Source: UBA7662 sp943369355
GTDB taxonomy: Bacteria > Bacteroidota > Bacteroidia > UBA7662
Direction of reading: 5' to 3'
Assembly (NCBI GenBank): GCA_943369355.1
Contig: CALRMX020000002.1
Coordinates: forward strand, 310,001 to 374,000
DNA: 64,000 nt
In this document: positions 42,360 through 51,542 of the stretch, one piece after another
How the letters are laid out: each line of letters opens with the position of its first letter
Position numbering within the stretch: position 1 is the first letter of the stretch
Program-made: the position numbers and the translations under genes
The notes under the pieces: generated by a model
The model's database searches: none
Told to the model about the DNA's origin: nothing
Seen by the model: only the letters and a program-made list of their open reading frames with translations

Positions 42360-43922
42360 TTAGTGATGATTGCTGGCTTCGGTGAGCTCGATGTGGTAAA
42401 GCGTAATGGGCTGATTCCTGCCTTTACATTGGAGATAATAATTGGTAATGACTTCGCGTATGTCGTAATCGATGTGTTTGGTTTTGCGTCCGTCTATTTC
42501 AACTTCACTATCGTGCGGAATGGCTTCTAACATAGTCAGCAAGCTCCCTTTGTTCAGAAACGACACTGCTGGCGAAAGCGTAATGACATAGCGATAACAG
42601 GTGTCGGCAAATTCTTTTTTGATTTGATATTGATGCTGGAAATTGTTTTGAAGTATAAAATAGAGAGAAACAACCAACCCAAGCCCTATTCCGACCAGTA
42701 GATCGGTAAATACAACGGCAATCACAGTAGCTAAAAATGGTAAAAACTGGTTGAGGCCTGCCCGATAGGTGCTTTTGAAGAGACTGGGGCTTGCCAGCTT
42801 ATAACCCACCATCAATAGTATGGCAGCAAGTGCAGCAAGTGGAATTCGGTTGAGCAGATTGGGAATGAGCAGCACAAGAATGAGTAAATAAACCCCATGC
42901 AAGAATGACGACCATTTGGTTTTTGCCCCTGCCTGAATGTTTACGCTACTGCGCACGATGACCGAAGTAATAGGTAATCCGCCGATGAGCCCGCTTATTA
43001 TATTGCCAATACCTTGCGCTTTAAGCTCACGGTTAGGAGGTGTTAGTCTTTTCCAAGGGTCGAGTTTATCGGCGGCTTCTGTACTCAAAAGCGTTTCGAT
43101 GCTCGCAACGAGACCAATGGCGAATGCTGCCTGCCAAACTTTTGGGTCTACGATTTGACTAAAATCGGGATGCGTTAGCAGTAAAGGATCCTGACCAGAG
43201 AGAAAAGCCGGGAGATTTACTTTGTGATCGGCACTCAATGCCCAAGCAGGTAGAGCAACTTGAAACAAACTATCCAAACCGATGCTGATAAGTACGACGA
43301 CGACTCCAGCGGGTAGATTTTGGGCGAGTTTTGAGTTTTTCATCCTAGGAAGATCCCAGAGAAGAAGCAGGGCCAAACTAATCGTGCTAACCACGATTGC
43401 ACCGGGGCTGAATCTCGAAAAGGCTAGCGCCAACTCCGAGAATGTGTTTTGAGTACCCGCATCTACAAAATCTTCGTCGCCCATGGCAATTAGGTCGTAG
43501 CCAACAGCATGGGGAAGTTGTTTAAAAAACAACATCAACCCAATTCCGGCCAGCATGCCTTTGATCACAGCCGACGGGAAGTAGAAAGCGATTAAACCTG
43601 CTTTGACAAAACCCAAGACTAGCTGAACTACGCCAGCTAAGAGTACAGCAAGTAAGAAGGACTCGAAACCGCCCAGAGACTGTTGGGCATCGAGTACGAT
43701 TACAGTTAAGCCAGCAGCAGGGCCACTCACCGAAAGTTGCGAGCCGCTCAATGGGGCGACGATGAGTGCACCCACTAAGCCCGCCAAAATACCCGATAGC
43801 ATGGGAACCCCGGAGGCAAGTGCAATACCCAAACATAAGGGTAAAGCCACCAAAAATACGGTGATTGCTGCTTTAGGATCACGCCGCCAATCAGGCGCTT
43901 CGTGAAGCAAATTTTTGAACAT
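42360..43922 (-). CDS. SulP family anion transporter
   Basis: The 520-residue protein has about 12 membrane helices with the SulP motifs LCLGIALASGVPMLSGI and GLPITSVIVRSSVN. The C-terminal cytoplasmic STAS-like part is short (about 80 residues). SulP proteins carry sulfate, bicarbonate or other anions; the adjoining carbonic anhydrase favours bicarbonate (BicA-like role, inference). It precedes the carbonic anhydrase gene by 2 bases. Confidence 0.92.
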   Translation of the reverse strand: MFKNLLHEAPDWRRDPKAAITVFLVALPLCLGIALASGVPMLSGILAGLVGALIVAPLSGSQLSVSGPAAGLTVIVLDAQQSLGGFESFLLAVLLAGVVQLVLGFVKAGLIAFYFPSAVIKGMLAGIGLMLFFKQLPHAVGYDLIAMGDEDFVDAGTQNTFSELALAFSRFSPGAIVVSTISLALLLLWDLPRMKNSKLAQNLPAGVVVVLISIGLDSLFQVALPAWALSADHKVNLPAFLSGQDPLLLTHPDFSQIVDPKVWQAAFAIGLVASIETLLSTEAADKLDPWKRLTPPNRELKAQGIGNIISGLIGGLPITSVIVRSSVNIQAGAKTKWSSFLHGVYLLILVLLIPNLLNRIPLAALAAILLMVGYKLASPSLFKSTYRAGLNQFLPFLATVIAVVFTDLLVGIGLGLVVSLYFILQNNFQHQYQIKKEFADTCYRYVITLSPAVSFLNKGSLLTMLEAIPHDSEVEIDGRKTKHIDYDIREVITNYYLQCKGRNQPITLYHIELTEASNHH

Positions 43923-43975
43923 AAAAAATTAGAATTAACGTGAATTCCCAGATGGGAGCAATTGGTATTCGGAGC

Positions 43976-44302
43976 TTAACAGGCGCGCTCCGGGGGCTGA
44001 AAACACGATTCTAATAGTCTATAAATGGTGCTAAGGAAATGGCTACTTCCATGAAATTCCGATTCTACTAAATCGAAAGCACTTTTTGTTTCACTGGTGT
44101 TGCAGTCGGCATCTTCGAACTGCGAATAATTACCTCCCTGGCTTTGACCTCCTTCATTACATTCTTCGGCTGGCAGGGAGCTTGACAAACTCAGCTCGTC
44201 GCTGAGGTGGATGGGTTTAGATGTTGGTGCCGGTGGCTGTACCGCCAAACATAAAAATGTTGGGAGCAGTAAAAAAACGCAAAGACGGACCAAGGCAGAC
44301 AT
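43976..44302 (-). CDS. Small secreted Cys-containing hypothetical protein
   Basis: The 108-residue frame starts with a hydrophobic signal (LVRLCVFLLLPTFLCLA). The mature part is Ser/Glu-rich with four Cys residues, two near the C-terminus (SCFQPPERAC). It lies 53 bases before the SulP gene on the same strand and may be co-transcribed. No family is recognised, so a chance frame cannot be excluded. Confidence 0.5.
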   Translation of the reverse strand: MSALVRLCVFLLLPTFLCLAVQPPAPTSKPIHLSDELSLSSSLPAEECNEGGQSQGGNYSQFEDADCNTSETKSAFDLVESEFHGSSHFLSTIYRLLESCFQPPERAC

Positions 44303-44380
44303 ACGTTTGGAAGATACGCTTTTTATGTAATTCCACTTTGATTCATCGTTAATTCAATGATTTAGTTCAACTGAACCAAC

Positions 44381-44406
44381 AAAAAAAGCCGCCCTCTCGG
44401 ACGGCT
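44381..44406 (-). terminator. Terminator of tRNA-Leu
   Basis: On the minus strand an 8-bp stem (AGCCGTCC / GGGCGGCT with one G-T pair) runs into seven T residues just after the tRNA CCA end. Confidence 0.87.
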
Positions 44407-44492
44407 TGGTGCCGAAGGTGGGACTCGAACCCACATGTCTGTTCGACACACGCCCCTGAAACGTGCGTGTCTACCAATTTCACCACTTCGGC
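44407..44492 (-). tRNA. tRNA-Leu (anticodon CAG)
   Basis: The minus strand folds into a tRNA with acceptor stem GCCGAAG / CTTCGGC, a D-arm with AATTGGTAGA, anticodon loop TTCAGGG (CAG, decodes CUG), a long class II variable arm (TGTC / GACA), T-arm GTGGG-TTCGAGT-CCCAC and an encoded CCA end. The long variable arm and anticodon identify leucine. Confidence 0.96.
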
Positions 44493-44546
44493 GGCGAAAG
44501 CGTGTGCGAAAATAGCGAAAAAACCGAAATCGGTCGATTCACACAT

Positions 44547-44576
44547 AAAAAAAGGCAGGGACATGCCCTGCCTTCT
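44547..44576 (-). terminator. Orphan terminator-like hairpin on the minus strand
   Basis: The stem AAGGCAGGG / CCCTGCCTT with a 5-base loop is followed by seven T residues on the minus strand. No minus-strand gene lies between it and the sigma gene start at 44695, so either a small RNA ends here or it guards the tRNA from upstream antisense transcription. Confidence 0.65.
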
Positions 44577-44694
44577 ACGCCTATGGATGAACCCAATAAA
44601 TTTGGTTCAAAAAAAGAAACAAGGGCAATCCAATTTGGTTTTTAGTTCGTACATATTTTTCAACCATCGATAAACCTTCCTAGTTTTAGGGCAT

Positions 44695-45252
44695 ATGTCA
44701 CCCAAAAAAAGTTTAGTCAGCGAGGCCGATCTGGTAGCGGGACTGCGGATTCGCTCAGAGTCGACCATGGCTGCTTTGTACGACCAGTACTCGGCAGCCT
44801 TGTACGGCGTTTTGTTCAGAATGGTCAACGACGAAGCCATTGCTAGCGACCTCATGCAGGACGCATTTGTAAAAATCTGGAAGTCGGGCGAAGGCTACGA
44901 TCGCAGCAAAGGAACCTTGTTTACCTGGATGCTCAACATCGCTAGAAATACCGGAATAGATTATTTACGATCGAAACAACATAAAGCCGCAATCCAAACC
45001 GACGAACTTGACGTAAGTGTGTCGGTAGCAGATTGGAGTACTGCAGACAAGTCAGATTATATCGGCCTAAAAGAAGCGGTAGGAAAATTGAAACCGGATC
45101 AGCAGACCGTTCTCGACCTGCTGTATTTTAAGGGGTATACGCAGGAGCAAGCCGCAGAGCTCCTCGAGATCCCGCTGGGCACGGTTAAAACCCGCGTTCG
45201 GACGGCCGTAATGGTGTTACGAGAACAATTAAGTGAAAGGAAAAAAGTATGA
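44695..45252 (+). CDS. ECF-type sigma factor (SigK-like)
   Basis: The 185-residue protein has sigma region 2 (about 18-90, ALYDQYSAALYGVLFRMV, DAFVKIWKSGEGYD) and region 4 (about 120-175, KGYTQEQAAELLEIPLGTV). Its stop overlaps the start of the downstream anti-sigma gene by 4 bases. A -7-like TAGTTTTA with TTTC at 19-base spacing lies just 6 bases before the ATG. The type pairs with membrane RskA-like anti-sigma factors. Confidence 0.92.
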   Translation: MSPKKSLVSEADLVAGLRIRSESTMAALYDQYSAALYGVLFRMVNDEAIASDLMQDAFVKIWKSGEGYDRSKGTLFTWMLNIARNTGIDYLRSKQHKAAIQTDELDVSVSVADWSTADKSDYIGLKEAVGKLKPDQQTVLDLLYFKGYTQEQAAELLEIPLGTVKTRVRTAVMVLREQLSERKKV

Positions 45253-46076
45253 ACATCAGGGAATTTTTAGAAAGCGGCGCCCTGGAACTCTATGCGTTAG
45301 GTCAAGGAACAGAAGCAGAACGCGCCGAAATTGAACAATTGCTCCTACTACATCCCGAATTGAGGGCTGAGTTGGAAGCCATAAACGTGGGTCTCGAAGC
45401 GTATGCCCTAGCCAATGCCAAAACGCCTCCTGCTCAAAAAAGGGAGGAAGTGCTCAAAGCCATGGCTGCCGAAACGGGGTCGAAATCAAGTGAGCAGGTA
45501 ACGAATAAAGCCGAGGTAAAGGTCATTAACATGCACGGGGGTTATCGCCGAAATTACAGTCTTGCTGCTGCTTGGGCATTATTTGTGGTAAGCGCGGGTG
45601 CTGCTTTGTTTTTTTATGGCAAATGGCAATCGGCCGAAGCAGGCTATCAGGGCTTGCTAGCCGAAAAAACACAGCTGGCTCAAAACTACGAGCAAATGCA
45701 GGCTGGCTATGTAGAAATGCAGGAATTAACGGCAGCCATGGCCTCCCCAAAACACCACATGATCCGACTCAAAGGCACCGAAATGGCCCCAGAAGCCATG
45801 GCAACTGTAGCCTGGAACCCACAAAGCGGAGAAGTAAAGCTTGTAGCGGGAACCATGCCCTCACTGAATGAGGAACAACAATTTCAGCTTTGGGCCATTG
45901 TAGATGGAAAACCCGTGGATGCAGGTGTCTTCGACATGAATCAGGAGGGAATGACCATGCTCGACATGAAAACCATGAGTAATGCTCAGGCCTTTGCGGT
46001 GACCATCGAACCGCGAGGGGGTAGTGAAAACCCAACGCTTACGGCCATGGTTGTTGTTGGGTCGGTAGAAGGATAA
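45249..46076 (+). CDS. RskA-like membrane anti-sigma factor
   Basis: The 275-residue protein has a cytoplasmic N-terminal region (about 1-95) with the ASD-like pattern LELYALGQGTEAERAEIE, one membrane helix (about 103-121, YSLAAAWALFVVSAGAALFF), then a periplasmic RskA-type domain with FQLWAIVDGKPVDAG. It should hold the preceding sigma factor until a signal leads to its cleavage. A terminator follows. Confidence 0.9.
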   Translation: MNIREFLESGALELYALGQGTEAERAEIEQLLLLHPELRAELEAINVGLEAYALANAKTPPAQKREEVLKAMAAETGSKSSEQVTNKAEVKVINMHGGYRRNYSLAAAWALFVVSAGAALFFYGKWQSAEAGYQGLLAEKTQLAQNYEQMQAGYVEMQELTAAMASPKHHMIRLKGTEMAPEAMATVAWNPQSGEVKLVAGTMPSLNEEQQFQLWAIVDGKPVDAGVFDMNQEGMTMLDMKTMSNAQAFAVTIEPRGGSENPTLTAMVVVGSVEG

Positions 46077-46099
46077 CAACTAAATAAGGACACAAAAAA

Positions 46100-46122
46100 A
46101 CCCCGCGAGAGCGGGGTCTTTT
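46100..46122 (+). terminator. Terminator after the anti-sigma gene
   Basis: The stem ACCCCGC / GCGGGGT with loop GAGA is followed by CTTTT. Confidence 0.85.
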
Positions 46123-46418
46123 GTTGTGAGCAATATCGGTAACGGTGCTCTCCGCTGGCCGTGAATTCATCTGCGGTTCCTGTTTTCAAACATTCCTCAG
46201 CATTTGTAAACAGTATGAACGAGGCAGATGATTAGCCTGTTTGCTGTATAGTTTTTAAAACTACCTTTTTTTACGTATTCGCTGTTTAGATTTTGGGGCG
46301 AAATGCTTAGAATATTTCGCAAAGCAAAAGAGATTATGCTGGGCCACGGCGCACCTTTTTTATACCAATTATGGAAAGCTTCAAGGGAATAGAAAGCCCG
46401 TTGAGTCAGTAGATTGGG
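46123..46418. other. Intergenic region without a recognised gene
   Basis: I see no coding frame or RNA gene. The inverted repeats GAGCA / TGCTC (about 46127-46149) and GCGAAAT / ATTTCGC (about 46293-46321) are the only structures found. The region is between a plus-strand terminator and the stop of the minus-strand helicase. Confidence 0.5.
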
Positions 46419-48113
46419 TTATTCACGCCGTTTATTCTTCTTCATTGAACTTTTACGCGTATTAACATTGGAAGAACGGCTGGACGTTCGGGTTTTACGA
46501 GTTTCTGCTAACATTCGATTCGCTTGCCTACCTACATACAAGTCGCCCACCGAACTGGGTGAGCAGCTGTAAGGGATTTCACCTTCATGTACCATTACTT
46601 CTTCTTTTTTGGTTACGGTATATTTTTCTGTTCCCTTCACTTCTGGTTCAAACCAATCGTCGGGCACAAGTAACTGGCCACGACTTCGGGTAAGAGCCAC
46701 ATAGAGCAAATTGATTTCTTCGATGAGCTTGTCGGGCCGAACCACCTTCTTCTTTTCTTCGAGCAGTTTCCGCAACTTTTTTTCTGTAATAAAGTCGGGA
46801 AGCAACTTAACACGATCGTACTCTAGTCCTTTTGCACGGTGCACCGTACTTAAAATCAAGTCGGCTTTATCCCGACAGTCGGCCGAAACCACTTGCTTGC
46901 GTAATTGTTGAAGCCGCTCATGTAAACCTCCCCCATAACGCTTAATCAGCTCCATAAGCATATTTAACTCTGCGTCTCCGGTTTGCTCGCAGTAGGTTTC
47001 GAGTGCCCCAAAACTTCCCAAGGTTCGCAGAACAGGGTCTCTTACTTTGTAATTTCTACCCTGCCACAACGCCAGTAAATCACTGACCGACCAACTACCT
47101 GCGGCAAAAGTGTAGGCTTTATAATCTCCCTCGAACCAAAAATGTGTTTGTGGTTGCTCTTCGAGACGCTCGATGGCTGCACCTAGCAGTACCAAATTCG
47201 TTCGCGCCAGCCAGGCTTCCTGATTTGCAGATGCTGGTTCGGTTCCCCAGCCGTGAAGCTCAAAATTTGTTTTGGTATCGCTGATAAGCGATTTCCAACC
47301 AATCACTTGACTGGCGAGGTGGGCAATGTGTTGCGGAAAACGGAAGCTATGCGACAGTGGCGATTCGGGATAGGGTAATCGATTCATGGCATTTACAGCA
47401 TATCGCCAAGAGTAAATTTGTTGGTGCGGGTCTCCAACAAGCAGTTTCGTTCCTTCCTGTCGGCGAAACCATTCGAGCATCACAGCCGAAGCATCCTGAG
47501 CTTCGTCGAAAAGTAAAAAGTCGAACGGTAAACGACGTTCGGTTAGCTGAAATTCCTTGAGATAAACATCGTGGAGCATGGGGTGCTTGTGCTCCAACAT
47601 CATTTGGTAAAAGAGTTGCCCATAGCGCAAAATTTCTCCGATGTGGCGATCGGCAAAGGCTCTACTCGGGTTGTCGTCGAGCTGCTGCAGGTAGTTCAGC
47701 TGTTTGAGCTGACTTACCGGATGATTGCAGTACAGGCTTATGTATCGAAGGACATGTGCAGCTAATGCAAAACGATAACCACTTTCACGTGTTTTGCGGA
47801 TGCGTAGGGCATCGGCCAAGTCGGGTAATCGGATGCTGGTTGTTAGTTCTCCTATTTTCGATCGTTGAAAACGCCAGGCCAGCGAATGTGCAGTATCTAC
47901 CTGCACATTGCTTAGGCCCGCCGCTTTGAACTTTTGCTCTGCCTCGAGCTTTACCGACCTGTTGAAAGCCAGATAAAGGATTTTTTTGTTGGCGGGCCGA
48001 CTGGCAGCATATCGGATAAGCGTGGTTGTTTTTCCGGAGCCAGCCACGGCAACAACTTTCTGATCGCCTGTTTGATCGAGTATAGCTTGTTGTTGGGGCG
48101 TGAGCGAATTCAT
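46419..48113 (-). CDS. Superfamily 1 DNA helicase (UvrD/FBH1-like)
   Basis: The 564-residue protein has Walker A AVAGSGKTTT, motif Ia LAFNRSVKLEAEQKF with DTAHSLAWRF, Walker B DEAQDAS, motif III GDPHQQIYSWR and motifs V/VI HRAKGLEYDRV and LYVALTRSRGQL. It is shorter than UvrD (about 720) and its motif Ia region resembles FBH1-type helicases. A basic, Ser/Arg/Lys-rich C-terminal tail (about 530-564) could bind DNA. It likely acts in DNA repair or replication-fork processing. Confidence 0.92.
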   Translation of the reverse strand: MNSLTPQQQAILDQTGDQKVVAVAGSGKTTTLIRYAASRPANKKILYLAFNRSVKLEAEQKFKAAGLSNVQVDTAHSLAWRFQRSKIGELTTSIRLPDLADALRIRKTRESGYRFALAAHVLRYISLYCNHPVSQLKQLNYLQQLDDNPSRAFADRHIGEILRYGQLFYQMMLEHKHPMLHDVYLKEFQLTERRLPFDFLLFDEAQDASAVMLEWFRRQEGTKLLVGDPHQQIYSWRYAVNAMNRLPYPESPLSHSFRFPQHIAHLASQVIGWKSLISDTKTNFELHGWGTEPASANQEAWLARTNLVLLGAAIERLEEQPQTHFWFEGDYKAYTFAAGSWSVSDLLALWQGRNYKVRDPVLRTLGSFGALETYCEQTGDAELNMLMELIKRYGGGLHERLQQLRKQVVSADCRDKADLILSTVHRAKGLEYDRVKLLPDFITEKKLRKLLEEKKKVVRPDKLIEEINLLYVALTRSRGQLLVPDDWFEPEVKGTEKYTVTKKEEVMVHEGEIPYSCSPSSVGDLYVGRQANRMLAETRKTRTSSRSSNVNTRKSSMKKNKRRE

Positions 48114-48209
48114 TTTTCAAAACTCGCTCACACAAGCCTACTAGTCGGTAGTTAAACGTTTGTAACCGTTTACAAGCGTTTAAAAACGGATGTAAGTACA
48201 CAGCTGCGA

Positions 48210-49070
48210 TTACCAGCCAGCTTCAACCACAACCGGTGCATGATCGCTGGCGTAATTGCTTTTTTCGTCCAAAAGTGCTGGTGTTTCGTGTCGATGAACG
48301 GTATTAAATCCGCGAAGCCAAATAAAATCAATGCGCTTCCCCTTTCGCCAACCGGGTTTGAAGCCGTGAAAACTGTATTCGAGTCCCGACGGCTGTTCAC
48401 ACAAAAGCTTGCTGTCGGTAAGACCTCCAAGCTGAAAGGTTCGCCAAACGGAGCCATCTGCCGTTTCGTTAAAGTCGCCCAACAGTACAACACGATCGCT
48501 CGAACACCACGCCTGAATGCTATCGTTGATTAATTGCGCGCTTTTTCTTCGGGCTTCTTCCCCTTGGTGGTCGAAATGCGTATTAAATACCCATATCAGT
48601 TCGTTCATACGCTTATCGCGTAATTGTACCCAGCTACATACGCGTGGTAGGGCGGCATCCCAGCCCTTTGAGGGCTGACCAGGGGTTTCCGAAAGCCAAA
48701 TCATGCCCTTTTGCAATAGCTCCATGCGGGTAGTATCTACGGCAATTGGACTGTACTCGCCTTTGGTTTTGCCGTCGTCTCTGCCCGCACCGGTCCAGTC
48801 ATAGTTAGGGCCCAACGACGCTTGTAGCGTCATGAATTGACCGTGCAAAACCTCTTGCAGCCCAATTACAGGTGCATTTTCGGCTTTAAGCCAGCTGACG
48901 ACTCGTGTTTTACGCTCTTCCCAACGGTGTTCGCCATCTTCGGCGGTGTCGTAGCGGATATTCCAGCTGATAAAGCGTACCGACGGCCCCGGTTTACGGC
49001 CAAAAACGACCGAACCAAAGGCCGCCAATACCAAAAATAATGCGGCTACCAGCCAGAGATTGATTTGCAT
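48210..49070 (-). CDS. Endonuclease/exonuclease/phosphatase (EEP) family protein
   Basis: The ATG at 49070 gives 286 residues with an N-terminal hydrophobic anchor (about 4-22). EEP motifs follow: FISWNIRYD, GLQEV, FNTHFDHQG, LLGDFNET and the terminal SDHAPVVVE, so all metal and catalytic residues appear present. Members cleave phosphodiesters in nucleic acids, lipids or small molecules; the membrane-linked form and RYDTAEDGEHRWEERK pattern are typical of secreted Bacteroidota members. It follows the MATE gene by 23 bases. Confidence 0.9.
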   Translation of the reverse strand: MQINLWLVAALFLVLAAFGSVVFGRKPGPSVRFISWNIRYDTAEDGEHRWEERKTRVVSWLKAENAPVIGLQEVLHGQFMTLQASLGPNYDWTGAGRDDGKTKGEYSPIAVDTTRMELLQKGMIWLSETPGQPSKGWDAALPRVCSWVQLRDKRMNELIWVFNTHFDHQGEEARRKSAQLINDSIQAWCSSDRVVLLGDFNETADGSVWRTFQLGGLTDSKLLCEQPSGLEYSFHGFKPGWRKGKRIDFIWLRGFNTVHRHETPALLDEKSNYASDHAPVVVEAGW

Positions 49071-49093
49071 ACTGCCAAGTACGTAAATAGCTA

Positions 49094-50479
49094 CTACACC
49101 TGCACCGTTTTCCATTTGCCCCGGCGGAAGAGTATTACACTCACCACGGCATGCAAACTATGTGCAACCGAAATGGCCCAGAATACCCCCGATGCGCCCA
49201 TGCCGAGCGTATGGGCAAAATACCACGCCAACGGAACTTCTAAGGCCCAAAACAAGGCCACATTGATGAGTGTTGGGGTGAGAGTATCGCCTGCGCCGTT
49301 GAAACTTTGTGCGATCACCATGCCGTATGCGAAAAACACATAGCCCAAACAAAGTACTGCCAAGGCTTCCTTTCCTACGGCTACAACACCTGCATCGTTG
49401 TTGAATAATCCAATGAACCAGTCGCCAAAAATCAGAAACACAATCGACACGGTTCCCAAAAAGATGGCATTGTACAAAGCTGCTTTCCAGACCGATTTTT
49501 CGGCTCTATCGGGCAAACCTGCACCCAAATTTTGTCCGACTAAGGTTGTTGCTGCATTGGCAAGACCCATAGCTGGCAGCAAGGTGAAGATTACGATGCG
49601 TATGGCAACGGTATATCCTGCAACGGCGATGCTGCCCGACTCAGCCACAATGCGGGTGAGCATAATCCAGCTCGCCGATTCGATGAGAAACTGGCCCATA
49701 CCGCCGCTACCCACTTTGATGAGGTTCCAAACGGTGTGTGCTTCCATCACCAAATTAGCACGAACCAAACGTACCGTAGCGCTCCCTTTGAGTAAGTGCC
49801 ATAGTTGGTACGCTACCCCCACCGCACGGCCGATGGTGGTGGCAAGTGCTGCGCCTTCGATACCCATGGCTGGGAATGGGCCCCACCCGAAAATTAGTAA
49901 AGGGTCGAGTACGATGTTTAAACCGTTTGCGAGCCACAGGGCTTTCATGGCAATGGCTGCATTGCCTGCCCCACGAAAAACACCATTGATCATAAACAGC
50001 AACATGATGGCCGGATTACCCAAAAATATGATTCGGGTGTAACCAGTGCCCATGGCAATTACACTATCATCGGCGCCCATGAGTCGGAGGAGATCGGCGG
50101 CAAACCAATAGCCCAAAATCCCAATGGCAATGGCAATAATGGTAGAAAGGGCGATGGCTTGAAAGGCGGCATCGCCAGCAGCTTTCGGGTTTTTTTCGCC
50201 AATTCTACGGGCTACAATGGCGGTTGCTGCCATACTCAAGCCGATGCTCACCGAGTATACGATGGTGATGGCCGACTCGGTTAGCCCCACCGCAGCAACG
50301 GCTGCTACACCTATTTTACCTACAAAATAAATGTCGACGACTGCGAATAGCGACTCCATCACCATTTCGAGCATCATGGGGATGGCTAATAAAAAGATGG
50401 CCTTGCGAATGCTTCCGCTTGTATAATCGCGTTCGGCCGAATCGAGAGATTCACGAAATAAATTAATCCATTTGCGCAT
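49094..50479 (-). CDS. MATE family efflux transporter
   Basis: The 461-residue protein has 12 membrane segments with the MATE features AIPMMLEMVMESLFAVVD in the first helix, and GAGNAAIAMKA and NFNGAGDTLTPT-like turns in each half. It likely exports cationic drugs or metabolites with Na+ or H+. It is first of two genes with the EEP gene downstream. Confidence 0.93.
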   Translation of the reverse strand: MRKWINLFRESLDSAERDYTSGSIRKAIFLLAIPMMLEMVMESLFAVVDIYFVGKIGVAAVAAVGLTESAITIVYSVSIGLSMAATAIVARRIGEKNPKAAGDAAFQAIALSTIIAIAIGILGYWFAADLLRLMGADDSVIAMGTGYTRIIFLGNPAIMLLFMINGVFRGAGNAAIAMKALWLANGLNIVLDPLLIFGWGPFPAMGIEGAALATTIGRAVGVAYQLWHLLKGSATVRLVRANLVMEAHTVWNLIKVGSGGMGQFLIESASWIMLTRIVAESGSIAVAGYTVAIRIVIFTLLPAMGLANAATTLVGQNLGAGLPDRAEKSVWKAALYNAIFLGTVSIVFLIFGDWFIGLFNNDAGVVAVGKEALAVLCLGYVFFAYGMVIAQSFNGAGDTLTPTLINVALFWALEVPLAWYFAHTLGMGASGVFWAISVAHSLHAVVSVILFRRGKWKTVQV

Positions 50480-50555
50480 GGAGTAAAAATGGGGTTTGTT
50501 GCTGGCGCAATACCAGCACGATTAAAAAATTAACAAAGAATTAAGGGGAGACCCT

Positions 50556-50882
50556 TTACAGCGAGAAACTCTCGCCACAAGCGCAGGTACGGCTGGCGTT
50601 GGGGTTCACAAAGTGGAACCCTTTCCCGTTGAGCCCGGCGGTATAATCGAGTTCAGTGCCGATGAGGTAAAAGAAGCTTTTTTTGTCGCAGACCATTTTT
50701 AAGCCCTTGTCTTCAAATTTCTCATCACTCGCGGCAATGTTTTCGTCGAAGTCCATTTTGTAGCTAAGCCCCGAGCATCCGCCACTTACCACCGATACCC
50801 GTATGGCCATTTCTTTGCCCGGGTAGTCCTGCGCGAGTAACTCGCGGACTTTTTCGGCGGCGCTGGGGCTGATGGTGATCAT
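50556..50882 (-). CDS. A-type iron-sulfur carrier (IscA/ErpA/HesB family)
   Basis: The 108-residue protein has the three conserved cysteines, in GGCSGLSYKM and the C-terminal TCACGESF. It receives Fe-S clusters and passes them to apo-proteins. It has its own -7 box (TAATTTTG at 50903-50910, minus). A cysteine desulfurase gene lies 0.7 kb upstream on the same strand, separated by a DHFR-like gene. Confidence 0.95.
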   Translation of the reverse strand: MITISPSAAEKVRELLAQDYPGKEMAIRVSVVSGGCSGLSYKMDFDENIAASDEKFEDKGLKMVCDKKSFFYLIGTELDYTAGLNGKGFHFVNPNASRTCACGESFSL

Positions 50883-50902
50883 GGGATGAAGTATTAGAAC
50901 TG

Positions 50903-50910
50903 CAAAATTA
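50903..50910 (-). promoter_or_regulatory. -7 box of the A-type carrier gene
   Basis: Minus-strand TAATTTTG matches TAnnTTTG and ends 20 bases before the start codon. Confidence 0.5.
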
Positions 50911-50945
50911 CAGTTTTCTCAACAAAAAGGTTCCTTCGTAGCTCC

Positions 50946-51464
50946 TTAAGCTGCTCTTTTCGTGTAATTCAAGCGTATTGCCCCACCTTCTAGTACCTCG
51001 GACGACGTTAAGTCATAGTGCTGTAGTCCATACGCACCTTTAAACAAGGAGATGCCATTACCCAGAGCTACAGGGAAAACATATAACGCTATCTCGTCGA
51101 TCAATCCGGCTTGCAGCAACAAACCATTGAGGGTACCACCCCCAACGAGCCAAATTTTACCACCTGGACTCGATTTGAGGTCTTCCACAAAACGCACGGG
51201 GTCTTGATTAACGAGCCTTACCGGATGTTGCGACACATCACGCTGCTGGCGGCTGAATACATAATTCGTTTTGTCGGGATAGGGGAAGTCGCCAAAGCCT
51301 AAAACCTCGTGAAAGGTGGTGTAGCCCATCAAGGTAGTATCTATGCTTTTATAAAAGGTTTCATACCCAAAATCGCCACTCTGTGGCAAGAAATCGAGTT
51401 CGCCGTTGGGGCCGGCTAAATAGCCGTCGATAGAAATGGCAGCATAAAGTACAAGGGGTCGCAT
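50946..51464 (-). CDS. DHFR/RibD-C family reductase
   Basis: The 172-residue protein has the RibD C-terminal (dihydrofolate-reductase-like) fold: AISIDGYLAGPNGELDFLP at the start, GYTTFHEVLG, and the NADPH-loop GGKIWLVGGGTLNGLLLQ. It is the stand-alone 'dihydrofolate reductase family' type, with unknown substrate. It is not a classical FolA. Confidence 0.9.
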   Translation of the reverse strand: MRPLVLYAAISIDGYLAGPNGELDFLPQSGDFGYETFYKSIDTTLMGYTTFHEVLGFGDFPYPDKTNYVFSRQQRDVSQHPVRLVNQDPVRFVEDLKSSPGGKIWLVGGGTLNGLLLQAGLIDEIALYVFPVALGNGISLFKGAYGLQHYDLTSSEVLEGGAIRLNYTKRAA

Positions 51465-51542
51465 AACACAAAAGTACGCAAGAATAGCAGCTCAACGAAG
51501 TCGACGCACGACAACAGTTGTTCCAATTGTGTCATCGTAGAA

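Noticed and set aside
46123..46418. Small gene in the gap after the anti-sigma terminator
   Set aside because: Only very short start-stop frames are present without any domain or promoter-like context.
49398..50042. Plus-strand frame of 214 residues inside the MATE gene
   Set aside because: It is antisense to a well-supported 12-helix transporter with no recognisable domain.
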